Both the position numbers and the translations under genes were made by a program. 36,673 bases of DNA from a virus, in the IMG/VR virus record IMGVR_UViG_3300009152_000102, positions 1-36,673 of that record; one strand, given 5' to 3'. Under the pieces are notes generated by a model that searched no databases, had not been told where the DNA came from, and saw only the letters and a program-made list of their open reading frames with translations. Positions 1 through 9,719 of this stretch are shown here, piece after piece; positions within the stretch are counted from its first letter, which is position 1, and each line of letters begins with the position of its first letter.

Positions 1-921
1 CTCCTTACCCTTGTAGCCCACCAAACCGTCTCCAAGAGCCACGAAGGGCATCGTATAGCCCACCGGGGGAGTGCCGTAAGACTTCAAGCTGAAGTCCCAG
101 ACATAGTTATCCACCTTGGCCACCGAGTATTGGTATAGGGCAAAGTTCGTATCCGTCTCAAGCGCCTCAATGCTAAAGCGCCCAGAGAAGCTCTCCGTCC
201 ACCAAACAGGGTCTTCAACGCCTCCGGCCGCACGAGCTTTTGTCTCGATGTCTCCTGTCCCTGTGAGCGACCAAGTGCCCGCCTTGGGCTCCGGGCTGAT
301 GGAGATACGCTTTGCCTGGTTCGCCGTAAGTTCTGTGACAGTAAGCACCGGGTCATCTAGGTCATTCCAAACATTCTGGAAGACCACAGGGGATTGCTTC
401 AGCTTGATGAGGAATGAGCCGCTTACGCTGGCTGAACCAGTCTTGAGGATGACCACCCGTGAGGCTGTCGGTGGGGATAACAGGTTTCCGTTCACGGAGA
501 GCGAAAGGTTGGTTCCTATGCTATTGAAGTCTATCTTGACGAGGGCGTTTGAGCTCTTGCTAACCAGGACTCCCCCCGCAGCCGAAATGTCCGGCATAGC
601 GTTCATCGCCGTTTGGATTTGTGCCGCCGTCGCAGCATAGGATACCGTTATCGTCGTAGAACCATACGTTAAAGCGTATGTCCCCGAAGTTGGAGCGGCG
701 CTCACCTTGCCGATGGCAAGCCTGACTGTGCATCCGGTCGGGAAAGCCACCTCCTCCATTAGGCGTGTCAGCCCGGCGGACAATCGAACCAAGTGCAGCT
801 CCAAGTTGAGCGAGTCTCCCTGAAGGAATACGATGGGTTGCGCGGGCGTATTCGAGCCAAAGCTCTCATACAGGTTGCCGGACTCGGCATCAATCCACAG
901 TTTTACTCTTGTTTTAGACAT
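1..921 (-). CDS. Tail fibre or adhesin-like protein, 3' end beyond window
   Basis: The frame is open for 307 codons from the ATG at 921 to the window edge, so the C-terminus is missing. The N-terminus (MSKTRVKLWIDAES) and the segment around LTYGSTTITVSYAATA match the same parts of the next gene upstream (921-2768), so the two are paralogues. The pattern of a short beta segment, then NAxAAxxQxAL, then a Gly-rich turn resembles a repeat common in phage and bacterial surface proteins. The start overlaps the stop of the upstream gene as TAATG, implying translational coupling. A role at the tail tip or in fibres is inferred from position after the tape measure and from this paralogy; no enzymatic motif is visible. 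Confidence 0.75.
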   Translation of the reverse strand, partial: MSKTRVKLWIDAESGNLYESFGSNTPAQPIVFLQGDSLNLELHLVRLSAGLTRLMEEVAFPTGCTVRLAIGKVSAAPTSGTYALTYGSTTITVSYAATAAQIQTAMNAMPDISAAGGVLVSKSSNALVKIDFNSIGTNLSLSVNGNLLSPPTASRVVILKTGSASVSGSFLIKLKQSPVVFQNVWNDLDDPVLTVTELTANQAKRISISPEPKAGTWSLTGTGDIETKARAAGGVEDPVWWTESFSGRFSIEALETDTNFALYQYSVAKVDNYVWDFSLKSYGTPPVGYTMPFVALGDGLVGYKGKE

Positions 922-2768
922 TATACGGGAGGACTAGGGTCGGAGCCCAGCCAACGAGCTGGCACATTGTAAATCTGCCCGCCAATTCGGAGCGAAAGCT
1001 CCAAGGGGTGAGTCGTCGTTGTGTAGTTGCCCGAAATGCCTGGAGCACCTTGAGTGCGGAAGGTGACGCTTTCGTAGTGATTATAATAATAGGCTCTAGT
1101 TATAAAGGGGTTGGTGGCAAGGGCGGCGGCCTCCGGCGTGTTATTCAAGGCATCCTTAATGTCGTCTGACACTAGCCCCGTGTGCGTGTGACCGACAAGA
1201 GCGTAGCCCGACAAGTCTCCCACTTCTGCCTTGGTTGCCAACTGTGCCGTTAAGCCAACAATTTCTGCTATCGTGTGGGTATGAACAAGGTCTGCCTTAT
1301 TGGCGATGTTGTCGATGTAGCCCTGCAACCCGCTCACATCGGCTATTAGGTGTGTATGCACAAAGTCTGCCTTCGCAGAAAGGGCCGTGGCCAGGCCAGT
1401 CACGTCTGTGATGGCGTGAGTGTGGATGGCTGGAGCGGCTCCTGTGAGCGCGGCGGCGGTCAGGAAGACATTGGTGGACGAGGGAGCGTCTGCACCCGCT
1501 ATGGCATCCAAAGCGTCCGCAGAGGGCATGTCACCCTCAAGGGTGGTGATGCGGGACTCGAGCTCGACGTCCTTGTTCGTAAAGGGAACGAAGTTGGGTA
1601 GACCAACGGCACCTATGTTAGTTCGGACCTGAAGCTGCTCGTTGCTGGTTAGCGTTTGGGCGGTGTCGTAGCGAACCACGCTATCTGCCGGGATAACATC
1701 TCCCCATTCCACGAGCGTGTAAGAGTCCGTGTCAATTAGGTCGTTAAAAACCGTTGCCGTGTTCTGCACGAGGGTCTGCCTCTTGCCGTTCAGTTCGACC
1801 TCAATCTCCGCAAAGGCAGAAGCCGACGCACCGCCGGCGAGCATAAGCTCAACATCGAGCGCGTTCATCGAGAGTTCGCCGAACTTCGAGGAGTAGGCTA
1901 TCAGCCCTCCGTAGTCCGCTGCCATGACTGTCGCATTGACGAGTGTGTCGTATTGGATTTGCGACTGGCTGATTTCAAACTCGAAGTCGTCCACCGCTTC
2001 CACGGTCATCCCAATGGCTACCGAAATCGTCGCAGCTGAAAGCCCCTCCACATTGATAGGCGGCGAATAGTATTCCTGTCCATTGATGGTCTTGGACAAG
2101 CGGAATGTCCCCGCCCTTGGCGAGGGCGAAATCAGCACCCGCCACACCCGATAGTCACCGCTGTATCCCGGAGCGTGCGTCTCCGTCACCGTGATAATAG
2201 GCGCATCTTGGGTTACCCAGCTTGTGCATACGGCAACCGGTGCCTGCTTGATGTGTATCTGCGTGATTTGAGCTGCGGTCAGCGAACCAGGACGCGCCGT
2301 CCCAATCCCAATCGACGATGTAGGCGTCAAGTCATTCTCGTAGACCGTAATGGCGTAAGCTGGGACACTCGGCGTGTTCCAAGTCACCCGGAAGGTGGTG
2401 GCGTTCTTGATGGCGGTCACGCCACCCTCGGAAATAATGCCAGGAAGTAGGTTAAGAGCAGCCTGAAGGACAACTGCCGTGGCATTGTAAGCTATCTCCC
2501 CTGTCTGATGGGGGCCGTATGAAAGCCTGAACAGTCCCGCTGTGGGCTGGGTATCAATTCTCCCCACCGCAAGGGTGATGTTGGCGGCAGGAGGCCACAC
2601 GACCTCTCTCATCAACTGACCGCTGCCCTGCTCAACCCAATGCAGCTCGATGCCTATGGTGTCGCCTTGTCGGAGCTTCAGCGGACCCAAGACCGAGTTG
2701 ACTTGCCAGCCAGAGATGAACTCCCCCTTGTTGGAGTCGGCCCATAATGTCAGAGCTGGTAGTGGCAT
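921..2768 (-). CDS. Tail fibre protein with HxH repeats
   Basis: This is a 615-residue protein. Residues 1-250 share the beta-rich domain of the downstream partial gene. The C-terminal third holds repeats of the type HTHAITDVTGLATALSAKA, four times with HTH or HTH-like triplets, spaced about 20-25 residues. His-x-His repeats of this kind are known from phage fibre shafts, where trimers bind metal ions along the axis, so a trimeric fibre is likely. The gene is not coupled to its upstream neighbour. Its ATG lies exactly 16 nt after a TTGACA box (2785-2790) that also contains the TGA stop of the upstream gene. The receptor-binding tip cannot be assigned. Confidence 0.8.
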   Translation of the reverse strand: MPLPALTLWADSNKGEFISGWQVNSVLGPLKLRQGDTIGIELHWVEQGSGQLMREVVWPPAANITLAVGRIDTQPTAGLFRLSYGPHQTGEIAYNATAVVLQAALNLLPGIISEGGVTAIKNATTFRVTWNTPSVPAYAITVYENDLTPTSSIGIGTARPGSLTAAQITQIHIKQAPVAVCTSWVTQDAPIITVTETHAPGYSGDYRVWRVLISPSPRAGTFRLSKTINGQEYYSPPINVEGLSAATISVAIGMTVEAVDDFEFEISQSQIQYDTLVNATVMAADYGGLIAYSSKFGELSMNALDVELMLAGGASASAFAEIEVELNGKRQTLVQNTATVFNDLIDTDSYTLVEWGDVIPADSVVRYDTAQTLTSNEQLQVRTNIGAVGLPNFVPFTNKDVELESRITTLEGDMPSADALDAIAGADAPSSTNVFLTAAALTGAAPAIHTHAITDVTGLATALSAKADFVHTHLIADVSGLQGYIDNIANKADLVHTHTIAEIVGLTAQLATKAEVGDLSGYALVGHTHTGLVSDDIKDALNNTPEAAALATNPFITRAYYYNHYESVTFRTQGAPGISGNYTTTTHPLELSLRIGGQIYNVPARWLGSDPSPPV

Positions 2769-2790
2769 TGTAAGAGTGGCCTAGTGTCAA
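2769..2790 (-). promoter_or_regulatory. Start-associated bipartite motif, perfect copy
   Basis: On the minus strand this reads TTGACA, 5 nt, CCA, 8 nt, then the ATG of the fibre gene at 2768. There is no Shine-Dalgarno sequence. The box overlaps the stop codon of the upstream gene. Confidence 0.6.
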
Positions 2791-4340
2791 TCGGCGACAT
2801 ATTGAGCGCCGGAGCCATAAAGGTTTTTAGTGGTGCTTTGCGAGGAGTGTTGTTCGCCGCTGTATGTGGTGCTATATGTGAATGTGCCGACCTTGTTGGC
2901 GTCAACGGAGGTGTAGAGTCCGCCGTTTTTATCTGCTTGGGTTATAAAGTAGACGAGTTGATTGTAGCTTGGCGTGAACTCCTTCTTGTCGTAGGAAATC
3001 TTATCGGTGCGAGACGTCTCTCGCCATCCATACGCCGGCGGGTCGCTGCCTGGGAAGAGAACCTTGGTTTCTGTCCTTGAGTTCACTTCGGTATACTCAT
3101 ACCAAAAAAACTTGCGCGTAAAAACCACAGGGTGACGAGACGCGGCGAAAAGCTTGTATTTTCGCGAGAAGTTAGAGTTATTGCCCGTCGGCGCGCCGTC
3201 TTGGACAACTTCTAGGTAGTTAAAGATTTGACCATACAGGAAAAAATCTGGTGCAAATCCTGGACCGGGGTTTGAGCATACTATCATAGTTTTGTCTTCC
3301 GGCATCAGGTCGTCAGAGGCAGTTTGTTCGTATTTGACTTTGTATCTTGTGCTCGTGCCTCCGAGGCCATCAGGTTCGGTTTTCTTAACGCGCGATGTTT
3401 TAACGATAATTTTCTGCTGCCACAGATTTATGCTGATGCCCCGTTGGTAATAAGCCGTAAAGCCACCAAGGCTTGAGGACATTAGGTCATAACCAGAGGT
3501 AGCCATGATGTCCAAGGTAGCCATCTTCCCGGTCATAAAGTCCCAAGCTCGTGGCTCGTCGTTAGAAGACTGTCCATTGACAGTCTTTTCGTTGAACCGC
3601 TTCAAAAAAGTTGATGGTTCATAAAATTGTGCCGCGTTAGGCGTGGCATAAGTAGCTGCACGTTCAGGGTCGTTGACCCACTTGACTGTGTCGGTCAACT
3701 TGGGGTAGTATTCTTCTGTGTAGTTTCCATACCAATCGCCACCATGTTGCTTGGGGTCTTCTACCCGCTCCTCAAAAGAAATTGGAATATGCTGCCGCTT
3801 CACCTCCCCAGAGATAGGGTCTGGGTTGTTGAAATCCAAGGCGTTGTTCCAGCCGTTATCCTCCTCAAGTGTGCCCAGCGATAACCACGCCCTGATGGAG
3901 TGACTTTGATTGCGACACACCTCTGTCTTTTTGTCGTCGGAGTATGTTTGAAAATCAATATGAAGCCGGTCGCCGATGGCAGCTTCCGCAGTCGATGGGG
4001 TTTGGCCAGTGTGCGAGCTGGTCAGCCAACAGGACGGCGTGTAGTAGAAGCCGTTGTGCCTAACCTTCCAGTCCACCCACGGCCTTGAAGCTTTTAACGA
4101 GTAGTCGATGGTCTTGACCCACTCCGGGTAGTAGTGGTCGGACTGCGAATAGATATCTGGCGTGGAAAGAATAGTGACCGTGGCGCCGCTAGTATCCGTG
4201 GTCGTGTAGGACACACAAGTCCATGTGTTGGCCTTGATAATAGCGTATGGGTAATCCCAGCTTGCCGTCTTCCCAAGACCGACCTTGGCGTTCTTGAGGT
4301 ATGTGCCGGCGGCGAGAGCGGGTGGAGGGGGAAGGCTCAT
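2787..4340 (-). CDS. Unknown tail-region protein, 517 aa
   Basis: I do not recognise this protein. It is rich in Tyr, Trp, Thr and Ser, with few hydrophobic helices, as in secreted or virion beta proteins. The ATG at 4340 (MSLPPPPALAAG) is preferred over an upstream TTG because it overlaps the preceding stop as ATGA and has GGAG 9 nt upstream. It lies between the tape measure and the fibre genes, so a tail-tip or baseplate role is a positional inference. It could also be an accessory virion protein. No signal peptide or catalytic motif is seen. Confidence 0.7.
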   Translation of the reverse strand: MSLPPPPALAAGTYLKNAKVGLGKTASWDYPYAIIKANTWTCVSYTTTDTSGATVTILSTPDIYSQSDHYYPEWVKTIDYSLKASRPWVDWKVRHNGFYYTPSCWLTSSHTGQTPSTAEAAIGDRLHIDFQTYSDDKKTEVCRNQSHSIRAWLSLGTLEEDNGWNNALDFNNPDPISGEVKRQHIPISFEERVEDPKQHGGDWYGNYTEEYYPKLTDTVKWVNDPERAATYATPNAAQFYEPSTFLKRFNEKTVNGQSSNDEPRAWDFMTGKMATLDIMATSGYDLMSSSLGGFTAYYQRGISINLWQQKIIVKTSRVKKTEPDGLGGTSTRYKVKYEQTASDDLMPEDKTMIVCSNPGPGFAPDFFLYGQIFNYLEVVQDGAPTGNNSNFSRKYKLFAASRHPVVFTRKFFWYEYTEVNSRTETKVLFPGSDPPAYGWRETSRTDKISYDKKEFTPSYNQLVYFITQADKNGGLYTSVDANKVGTFTYSTTYSGEQHSSQSTTKNLYGSGAQYVAD

Positions 4341-5539
4341 GCGCCCCAACTCCAATAAGCCCCTGCGGCACCCATCTTGAACCTATTGACTAGCTTGTTG
4401 CCGGTCGAAAGCTGCGTCACAATGTAGCTTGCGCCCACCACGGCCACAGAGGCGATTTGATAGTAGCCAACCGTTTCGGTGTCCTCCGGGACGGCATTTC
4501 CAGCGATGAAAACCACCTCAATGTTGCGCGGAAACCACTTTTTGGCTTCGTGCGTCGCTTTAAGGTAAATGCGACCCTGACCGGTTATGGTCAAAAGCGG
4601 AGTCGGCAGCTCGTCGATATATTTCGATTCAATTTTTGGAACGATTAGGTTCACCGTCCCTGGGTGAATGGCGACTTTCCAAACCGAGCCAACTTTTGTA
4701 ACCGAAACGTCAAAAGGTTTCAATGGCGGTGACACATGGAAGATGTCCGAGCTGACGCCTTGGAAGAGCTGGTAATTCTTCGTCACCGTCGCAATAGGAT
4801 ACACAAACTGCTTTATGTCATACATCCCTGGGTATTCCACTCCGTTAATCGTCGCTTTCAGAGGCGGGGCGTGCTTGAAGATTGGCACTATCCTGCCCTT
4901 CATCGTCAGGCTGTATGCGTTCCATTGGGTCGCTGCGGCGTTAGCGGCGGCAAGCTGAACAGAACCGCCCGTTTGAGGATAGGGAGGCTGCATCTGGCGT
5001 CCATTCCAAGCTGCCAACTCGATGTAAAACAGACCCTTCTTACGCTTGGTTCGCAGTCCATCCGTGGACACATAGAGCTGCTTGTTCGAGATGACGTTGC
5101 AGTCTGGGTCCTCGAATAAGATTTCGCACCCACCCATGTAGAATAGGTCTTTTATATTTGCTGACTGGAACGTGGGACCTCCGGGTTCATAAGTTTGGAA
5201 GAGCCAAGCGTTGCGGCTACCGTTAAGGTAATCATCTGCGCCTGAAACAATATTCACGCCACCGCCGCCAACCCTATTGGCAAAGAACTGACCAACGTCT
5301 ATGTAGATTTGCGTCCCATTGAAGGACATCTTCCAAGGATGACCAGGGATTGGGCGCTTTGAAGAAACCTGAAACGTGCCGGTCGGGGTGTTCTGAACAT
5401 TCGAGCCAGCTCCAATCGAGGGGCTGAGCTTATTCACCCTGTCCGAAAGCTTGTTGATAACCGACGGCGTCAGGGCATCGCCTGGACCCACCTTTGGTAG
5501 GCCAAGATTATTATTACCGGGCGAGCGGGCGTTTGACAT
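4337..5539 (-). CDS. Unknown tail-tip region protein, 400 aa
   Basis: The N-terminal 45 residues are polar and contain a short amphipathic stretch (SVINKLSDRVNKLSP) that could act as a trimerisation or attachment segment. The rest looks beta-rich, with many Gly, Val and aromatic residues. The ATG at 5539 directly abuts the stop of the upstream gene (5540-5542), and its own stop overlaps the next start as ATGA, so it belongs to a coupled tail gene string. Family membership is not recognised; a structural role at the tail tip is inferred from position only. Confidence 0.7.
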   Translation of the reverse strand: MSNARSPGNNNLGLPKVGPGDALTPSVINKLSDRVNKLSPSIGAGSNVQNTPTGTFQVSSKRPIPGHPWKMSFNGTQIYIDVGQFFANRVGGGGVNIVSGADDYLNGSRNAWLFQTYEPGGPTFQSANIKDLFYMGGCEILFEDPDCNVISNKQLYVSTDGLRTKRKKGLFYIELAAWNGRQMQPPYPQTGGSVQLAAANAAATQWNAYSLTMKGRIVPIFKHAPPLKATINGVEYPGMYDIKQFVYPIATVTKNYQLFQGVSSDIFHVSPPLKPFDVSVTKVGSVWKVAIHPGTVNLIVPKIESKYIDELPTPLLTITGQGRIYLKATHEAKKWFPRNIEVVFIAGNAVPEDTETVGYYQIASVAVVGASYIVTQLSTGNKLVNRFKMGAAGAYWSWGA

Positions 5540-6376
5540 TTAGAACGTCCAAGTTGCGTTAATTTTGTAGTCGCCGCCAATAGAATATGTCGGGACTTTT
5601 TTGCCACCCGAACCAAAGGCGCGGTAAAGATAAGGTGTCCACTTGTGACCCTGCTCCGACATCATCCATTCCGAGGAAATCTTGTAAATAGTGCCGTAAG
5701 TCGTAACCGAAGCTGACGTCAGTAGGAAGTTCCCCCCGGTCGGCATGGGTCCGTTGGCCAAGTATGGCTTGTCGTCGATAGTCCCAATGTTGGTCAGCAT
5801 CTTCTGTGCCGTAGCCGCCGAGGCTGTGTAGAAGCTCACACGAATGGTTGCCCTTGGGGCATAGTAGGACTCCACCCCTCGCAGACCTTCAGGGGCCTTG
5901 ACCGCATCGAAGCGCTCAAAGTTGATGCCGTCTTCGTTCTGCGTTCGGACGAAGGGGTAGTATTGGAAGTTCTCGCCCTGAGCGTCAGGCTTCACCGCCA
6001 TAGCGAGGACTTGGAAGTTTGGGTGCAGGGGGATTGGGTTGCCAGAGGTCGTTCCCGACGTCTCCGTCTCTGCGTAGGTCGGGTCTTGGGTCAATCCGAT
6101 GTAAGAGGCTTGGACGACCACAGAACCCGCTGAAGACATCGTGGAGCTCGATTTGTAGCACTTCAGCCGGCTATCAAAGGGATGCCCCTGACCTCGGTTC
6201 GGAAAGCCTGGGGGCTTTGGGAAATCGGGGTTGGATGTGTATTGTATGCTTAGGTCCCCCTCAAGTAGCCCTCTGCCATCTTCCGTTACCTGCCAACCAG
6301 GCTTGATGACATTGTGAACCTGACCAATAAGGTGCAGGCCGAGTTCGCCTCCGGGTGATGCAGCAGGATTACTCAT
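5540..6376 (-). CDS. Unknown minor tail protein candidate, 278 aa
   Basis: This is the first gene after the tape measure, the place where siphoviruses usually encode distal tail or minor tail proteins. The sequence is mixed polar and beta-prone, with no transmembrane segment and no recognisable motif. The start at 6376 is preceded by a variant of the start-associated motif: TGGACA, 5 nt, CCA, 9 nt, ATG. A distal tail function is therefore only a positional inference. It could equally be a hub or chaperone-like protein. Confidence 0.65.
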   Translation of the reverse strand: MSNPAASPGGELGLHLIGQVHNVIKPGWQVTEDGRGLLEGDLSIQYTSNPDFPKPPGFPNRGQGHPFDSRLKCYKSSSTMSSAGSVVVQASYIGLTQDPTYAETETSGTTSGNPIPLHPNFQVLAMAVKPDAQGENFQYYPFVRTQNEDGINFERFDAVKAPEGLRGVESYYAPRATIRVSFYTASAATAQKMLTNIGTIDDKPYLANGPMPTGGNFLLTSASVTTYGTIYKISSEWMMSEQGHKWTPYLYRAFGSGGKKVPTYSIGGDYKINATWTF

Positions 6377-6399
6377 GTGTGCTTATGGTTCTCTGTCCA
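6377..6399 (-). promoter_or_regulatory. Start-associated motif, variant (TGGACA)
   Basis: TGGACA, 5 nt, CCA, 9 nt, ATG (6376) on the minus strand. It differs from the perfect copies by one base in the first box and one base in the second spacer. Confidence 0.4.
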
Positions 6400-6405
6400 C
6401 ACGCT

Positions 6406-9105
6406 TTAGTTAGGCTTATCTTCGCCGAACAGACCCTTGGAGTCAACTATGGCACCCTTGGCGTTAAAGGACTGCACAGTCTTGATAGTAGCCGTGGAGG
6501 TGTTCTTTGCGATGGCACTCAAGAAGGTGTTGGACTTGCGGATTTCATCCACAGGATTGTTGCCGAACTGGATGGCTGCGCCACCACCCATCTTCCCCAA
6601 TTCGCTAACCACGGCATGTGGTTTGACAGAGTCGAAATCGTAGACAGCCTTTTCTAGGTCTTGACGACCCTTGTCCTTCTTCTCACGAGCACCCTTCAAG
6701 GCGGCCGTTTCTTCATCCGTGGCTTCACCCGCCTTGTAAGCATCTGTATCACCATTTTGGAAGGCAGCTTCCACTCGCGCGGCCTGCTTGGCTGCGATTT
6801 CCTTCTCAAGAGCATCTTTTTCTTTGGATGCCTCGCCGTATTGCTTGAGTTCATAGTTGTATTTTTCCTTCAGGATGGCGAGCTGCGACTTCCCGGCGTT
6901 CTTCATATTCTTGTATTTCAACTCCTGCATCTCTCGCTCATAGGCCTTATTGTCGTCGTGAAGGTCTTTAGCCAAGCCACGCTGTTTAGCCCAAGCCGCT
7001 TCTTCTGCCTTGGCAACGGCGTCAATAGCCGCTCGCTCCTGTGCCCTGAGGCCATTGAGCTTGGTTTGAAGCTCTATGCGCTCGCCTTCCGTTTTGGCTA
7101 AAAGCTTTTCGTCACCCTTGATAGCACCATTAAGCTGGGCAATTTTCTCCAACTCGGCTGCCGAAAGCTTATACTTGTCCAAGACCGCCTGCTCTTCATC
7201 TGCTGTCAGGGTGTATTGGTCTTCGGGAGCAGCCAACTTATTGGCTTCGGCGATGTTTTCCTTCAACTTTGCGACGGCTTCTTTACCAGCCGCATTGGCG
7301 GCTTCGTTCTTCCTGTCCAAAGTAACCAATTTAGATTGGTTGCTTGAAATACGTTCAGCCGTTTCCTTTTCTTCGCCACGCTTTTCATTTATGTCTTCGG
7401 CAACTGGCTCTATGTCACCACGGACATCCACTAATCCTGCTTCTGCTTTCTCGACCGGAGACATGCCTGTATCATTTAAGTGGCGTTCAGATTTTTCAAG
7501 CGCGCGGGATTGTGATTTCTTCTTCTTCGCCTCGGCGGCGGCCGCTTTAGACTCAACAAATGTTCCCGCGCCGTTGGCAGCGTCATGCGCACGCTGACGC
7601 ATAAGTTTGGCGTATTCTTCGTGCGTGTATTCTTTTCCGGTCTGTTTGTCGTATTCCTTACCGCCCATTCTTGCTAGGGCCTGCTTAGCTCCCAATGCGG
7701 CAGCCTCTGCCCCAGCTCTTGCACGGTCCGTGATGCCTTGGCCGCCCTCTAAAGTCTCCTTTGCCAATTCGGCAAGCGGGTTTTTGTAGTTAAAACCTCC
7801 GTCGTCTTCGTCGACCGTTAGGCCATGTGTTTCAACAAGGCCGTTTCCCGTCTTCGACAACGCGGCAGTAATGGCGAGTTGTCGTCTCATCTTCTTCAGT
7901 CCTTCAGGTGAAAGTTTTCCGGCGCCGTCCATGACGCCGATAGACGACATAAACTTGGGGTCAATCTTCTTGGAATTAGCCTCTCCCTCGGCAGAACGAG
8001 GGTAAAAAGTAGGAGGTACGTCACCACCAGTTGTGGCCGTGTCGGTCCGGACGGACTCGGCGTTTCTATCGTCTTTGCCAATAGCCTCAACCAACTTCAA
8101 CTGTTGCGACACGTATTTCTCAACGCCGCCCGCGGCGTAAACCTTGTCAAACTCGTCGCGCTCTTCTGGGGTGATGCCGACCTGTTCGTCACTCAAGTTT
8201 CCGTCGATGCCTTTCTTGGCTTTGTCCGAGGTTAGCTTGGTTCTTATAGCCAAACCTGACTGATAGTTTGCCACACCATACATCGCCTGACCTTCTTCAG
8301 TCTTCTGCTTGCCCTCCTTGAGCTTGTCTTGGTTCGCAATTAATTCAAGCTGAACGGCCAAGGCTTGTGAAAGGTAGGACACAAAGTTCATCACCCAGTT
8401 CAAAGGCCTTGCGGACGACGCCATAAATCTGTCCCAACCTTCAGACATTTCTGATTGGATGCGGGCGGCCTCCTTGTTCAAGGCAATTTGGTCATTGGTC
8501 ATCGCATTGTTGTTCGACAAGAACTTGCCACGCGCTTCTTCATCGCTTCCCAGCTTCTCAAGTAGGGGTGAAATCTGTTGATACTGACGACCAAAAAGGA
8601 ACGCACCAGCCGCAGCTCGCTCGTTTTCATCGGCGATGCCCGCTAAAGCGACGGCGGCTTCCGGCAGGAACTTCATAGGCTTTGACTGCATCTCGGCTAA
8701 CTTCTCCGCACTGATGCCAAGCTGCTTCATGTTTTTAGCCGCATCCTTGTTGGACAGCGACTCCCCAGCGACCTTACCAAACTGCTTGGAGGCCATCATA
8801 AGCGACCGGATGGACACGCCTGCGTCGTCTGCCGCAATCTTCATCGAGTGAACCTGGGATGGGTCTACGTTGAACTTAATGGCTAGGGACGATACTTGCT
8901 TGGCCGTAGCCATGTTCTTGGAGATGGACTGCTCCATCTTGCTGAACGCAAGGGTGCCGATAGCCACCGCACCAAACATCTTGCCCAACTTAGAGGTCAG
9001 GTCTTCGCTGAACTGCGCCCCGGCGCGGCCCAAGACATTCATCTGTCGGGCGACGTTCTCTGTTCCGAAGAACTCGGCGGTTACTGTTGTGGTTGCTCCA
9101 GCCAT
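6406..9105 (-). CDS. Tail tape measure protein
   Basis: At 899 residues this is the longest gene of the window and sits in the tape-measure position, between a putative assembly chaperone and tail-tip genes. The N-terminal half is helical, with hydrophobic patches such as MFGAVAIGTLAF near residue 45. Residues from about 530 to 830 are rich in Ala, Lys and Glu with long heptad-like stretches, typical of the extended coiled coil that sets tail length. By the usual relation of roughly 0.15 nm per residue the tail would be near 130 nm. The ATG at 9105 overlaps the upstream stop as TAATG and has AGGAG 11 nt upstream, one of the few good Shine-Dalgarno sites here. No lysozyme or peptidase motif was noticed. 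Confidence 0.9.
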   Translation of the reverse strand: MAGATTTVTAEFFGTENVARQMNVLGRAGAQFSEDLTSKLGKMFGAVAIGTLAFSKMEQSISKNMATAKQVSSLAIKFNVDPSQVHSMKIAADDAGVSIRSLMMASKQFGKVAGESLSNKDAAKNMKQLGISAEKLAEMQSKPMKFLPEAAVALAGIADENERAAAGAFLFGRQYQQISPLLEKLGSDEEARGKFLSNNNAMTNDQIALNKEAARIQSEMSEGWDRFMASSARPLNWVMNFVSYLSQALAVQLELIANQDKLKEGKQKTEEGQAMYGVANYQSGLAIRTKLTSDKAKKGIDGNLSDEQVGITPEERDEFDKVYAAGGVEKYVSQQLKLVEAIGKDDRNAESVRTDTATTGGDVPPTFYPRSAEGEANSKKIDPKFMSSIGVMDGAGKLSPEGLKKMRRQLAITAALSKTGNGLVETHGLTVDEDDGGFNYKNPLAELAKETLEGGQGITDRARAGAEAAALGAKQALARMGGKEYDKQTGKEYTHEEYAKLMRQRAHDAANGAGTFVESKAAAAEAKKKKSQSRALEKSERHLNDTGMSPVEKAEAGLVDVRGDIEPVAEDINEKRGEEKETAERISSNQSKLVTLDRKNEAANAAGKEAVAKLKENIAEANKLAAPEDQYTLTADEEQAVLDKYKLSAAELEKIAQLNGAIKGDEKLLAKTEGERIELQTKLNGLRAQERAAIDAVAKAEEAAWAKQRGLAKDLHDDNKAYEREMQELKYKNMKNAGKSQLAILKEKYNYELKQYGEASKEKDALEKEIAAKQAARVEAAFQNGDTDAYKAGEATDEETAALKGAREKKDKGRQDLEKAVYDFDSVKPHAVVSELGKMGGGAAIQFGNNPVDEIRKSNTFLSAIAKNTSTATIKTVQSFNAKGAIVDSKGLFGEDKPN

Positions 9106-9713
9106 TAGTTTTTAACTCCTTTAAGTTTTGCGCGGGACTCCGCTTGCATCTTAACGAGCAGAGCTTTTTCGCTGTCCATTTTCTCTTCGTCTTGGGTGCT
9201 AAGTATCTTCACTTCTGCCCCCTCCCCGATTGAGTAGGCCGTCAAATACCACACCGCCTGACCGGCTGTGCAATCCCACGCCTCGTCCGTAGACATGTTC
9301 ATCTTGGACATTAAAGAGGTCACCAAGCCCAAGAATATAGGCACGTTATCCTTTTTCTTTTCGGTTTCGTCCGGCTTCTTGTAAGTGCTTGGCATCGTGT
9401 TACACGCTTTCATGTATTCGTTGATGTCCATCAGCTGGTCAAAGTAGTAGGATGTATCCCTTTCCATGCGGGCTTGGTTCCACCTGTCCATAAGAGAGGG
9501 CTTCTTGAGTGCCACAAAGGCGTTCCTGGACGAACAGACCCGCAGGAAGATAATGATGTCCTCCGGCGTGACCATTGACGCCTCCCCCGTGACAATAGGC
9601 GACTCCAGCGCCGTGAGAGTCATGGTGTGCCTCAAGCTGAAAGGCTTGAGTTCGTAGCCCATAATCTCCCACTTTTCGGGCAGGATAAAGGCCGTTAGAA
9701 AACGACCATCCAT
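9105..9713 (-). CDS. Putative tail assembly chaperone
   Basis: This 202-residue protein lies immediately upstream of the tape measure, where lambda-like phages encode the gpG/gpGT chaperones. It is mostly helical and charged, with a Lys-rich segment (ETEKKKDN) near residue 130. The family itself is not recognised, so the call rests on position. In most relatives a programmed -1 frameshift makes a longer second product. Here the gene ends in TAATG with the tape measure, and no complete XXXYYYZ slippery heptamer is seen at its 3' end, so a single product seems likely. Confidence 0.5.
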   Translation of the reverse strand: MDGRFLTAFILPEKWEIMGYELKPFSLRHTMTLTALESPIVTGEASMVTPEDIIIFLRVCSSRNAFVALKKPSLMDRWNQARMERDTSYYFDQLMDINEYMKACNTMPSTYKKPDETEKKKDNVPIFLGLVTSLMSKMNMSTDEAWDCTAGQAVWYLTAYSIGEGAEVKILSTQDEEKMDSEKALLVKMQAESRAKLKGVKN

Positions 9714-9719
9714 GTCCGG

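Noticed and set aside
9105-9150. Programmed -1 frameshift in the tail assembly gene
   Set aside because: The 3' end reads GTT-AAA-AAC-TAA, which is not a complete slippery heptamer because T precedes the A run, and the tape measure is directly coupled.
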